Both the position numbers and the translations under genes were made by a program. DNA of 5,894 nt from Rhodanobacteraceae bacterium (GTDB lineage: Bacteria > Pseudomonadota > Gammaproteobacteria > Xanthomonadales > SZUA-5), in contig QIMA01000089.1 in assembly GCA_003233535.1 (NCBI GenBank), positions 1-5,894 on the forward strand, given 5' to 3'. The notes below the pieces were generated by a model. The model saw nothing but the letters and a program-made list of their open reading frames with translations, did not search any database and was not told where the DNA came from. How positions within the stretch are numbered: the first letter of the stretch is position 1; each line of letters opens with the position of its first letter. This document shows, piece by piece, positions 5,748-5,894 of this stretch.

Positions 5748-5789
5748 GCATAAGCTCTCTGTAGGTGATGCCAGTTGGCGGTCGTTTGT

Positions 5790-5894
5790 CTATCGGGCTA
5801 GCTCGACCGCGGTGACGAAAGCGGCTAGTCGTTCTTGGTCCAAATTCCCATCCACGCGCACGCCGCTACACAGATCCAGCCCAAAGGGCTGCAC
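5790..5894 (-). CDS. trpF: C-terminus of phosphoribosylanthranilate isomerase TrpF (partial)
   Basis: The minus strand is open from the window edge for 34 codons to a TAG at 5792-5790. The visible residues begin VQPFGLDLCSGVR, then a short DGNLD turn and a final helix (QERLAAFVTAVELAR). D.CSGVR followed by G.LD and a C-terminal helix is the end of the TrpF barrel: the SGV segment forms the last phosphate-binding loop for phosphoribosylanthranilate in tryptophan synthesis. Most relatives have SGVE; SGVR is a variant I recall from some Proteobacteria. Only the last sixth or so of the protein is present, so the assignment rests on this motif. Another phosphate-binding TIM barrel is the alternative. 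metF follows 42 bp downstream. Confidence 0.68.
   Translation of the reverse strand: MQPFGLDLCSGVRVDGNLDQERLAAFVTAVELAR

Noticed and set aside
5748..5789. A SAM or SAH riboswitch in front of metF
   Set aside because: Only 42 bp separate trpF from metF, too short for known SAM or SAH aptamers, and no matching stem is visible.

Overview
The window looks like ordinary chromosomal DNA of a fairly GC-rich gammaproteobacterium (my rough estimate is high-50s % GC). The RsmG, TrpF and MetF sequences are of gammaproteobacterial type. The secreted peptidase ends in a DGIFADGLE-like tail that I recall from exported proteins of Lysobacterales (Xanthomonadales) and relatives such as Wenzhouxiangella. I treat that taxonomic placement as likely, not proven.

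Layout, left to right. (a) 1-137, minus: the N-terminus of a membrane protein resembling a DASS/SLC13 anion transporter, cut by the window edge. (b) 138-777: a long leader/intergenic region with two adjacent palindromes next to the transporter start, a minus-strand promoter-like pair followed by a strong minus-strand terminator, and a separate plus-strand terminator with no recognisable gene before it. (c) 778-1407, plus: rsmG (16S rRNA m7G527 methyltransferase). (d) 1551-2117, plus: a secreted YceI-family protein. (e) 2118-2286: the gap between convergent genes, with hairpins. (f) 2287-2700, minus: a small single-pass membrane protein of the Coa1 type. (g) 2912-4591, minus: a secreted M14 zinc carboxypeptidase with an extra C-terminal beta domain. 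(h) 4592-4922: intergenic. (i) 4923-5747, minus: metF. (j) 5790-5894, minus: the C-terminus of trpF, cut by the window edge.

The genes do not form one pathway. trpF and metF are 42 bp apart on the same strand and may be cotranscribed. The others look like independent one-gene units: translation fidelity (rsmG), envelope (yceI-like, Coa1-like), extracellular protein degradation (M14) and anion uptake (transporter). I see no CRISPR array, insertion sequence, tRNA, rRNA, toxin-antitoxin pair or defence cassette. I found no clear new multi-gene system. The most unexplained DNA is the 640-bp region 138-777, which carries transcription signals without matching protein genes.
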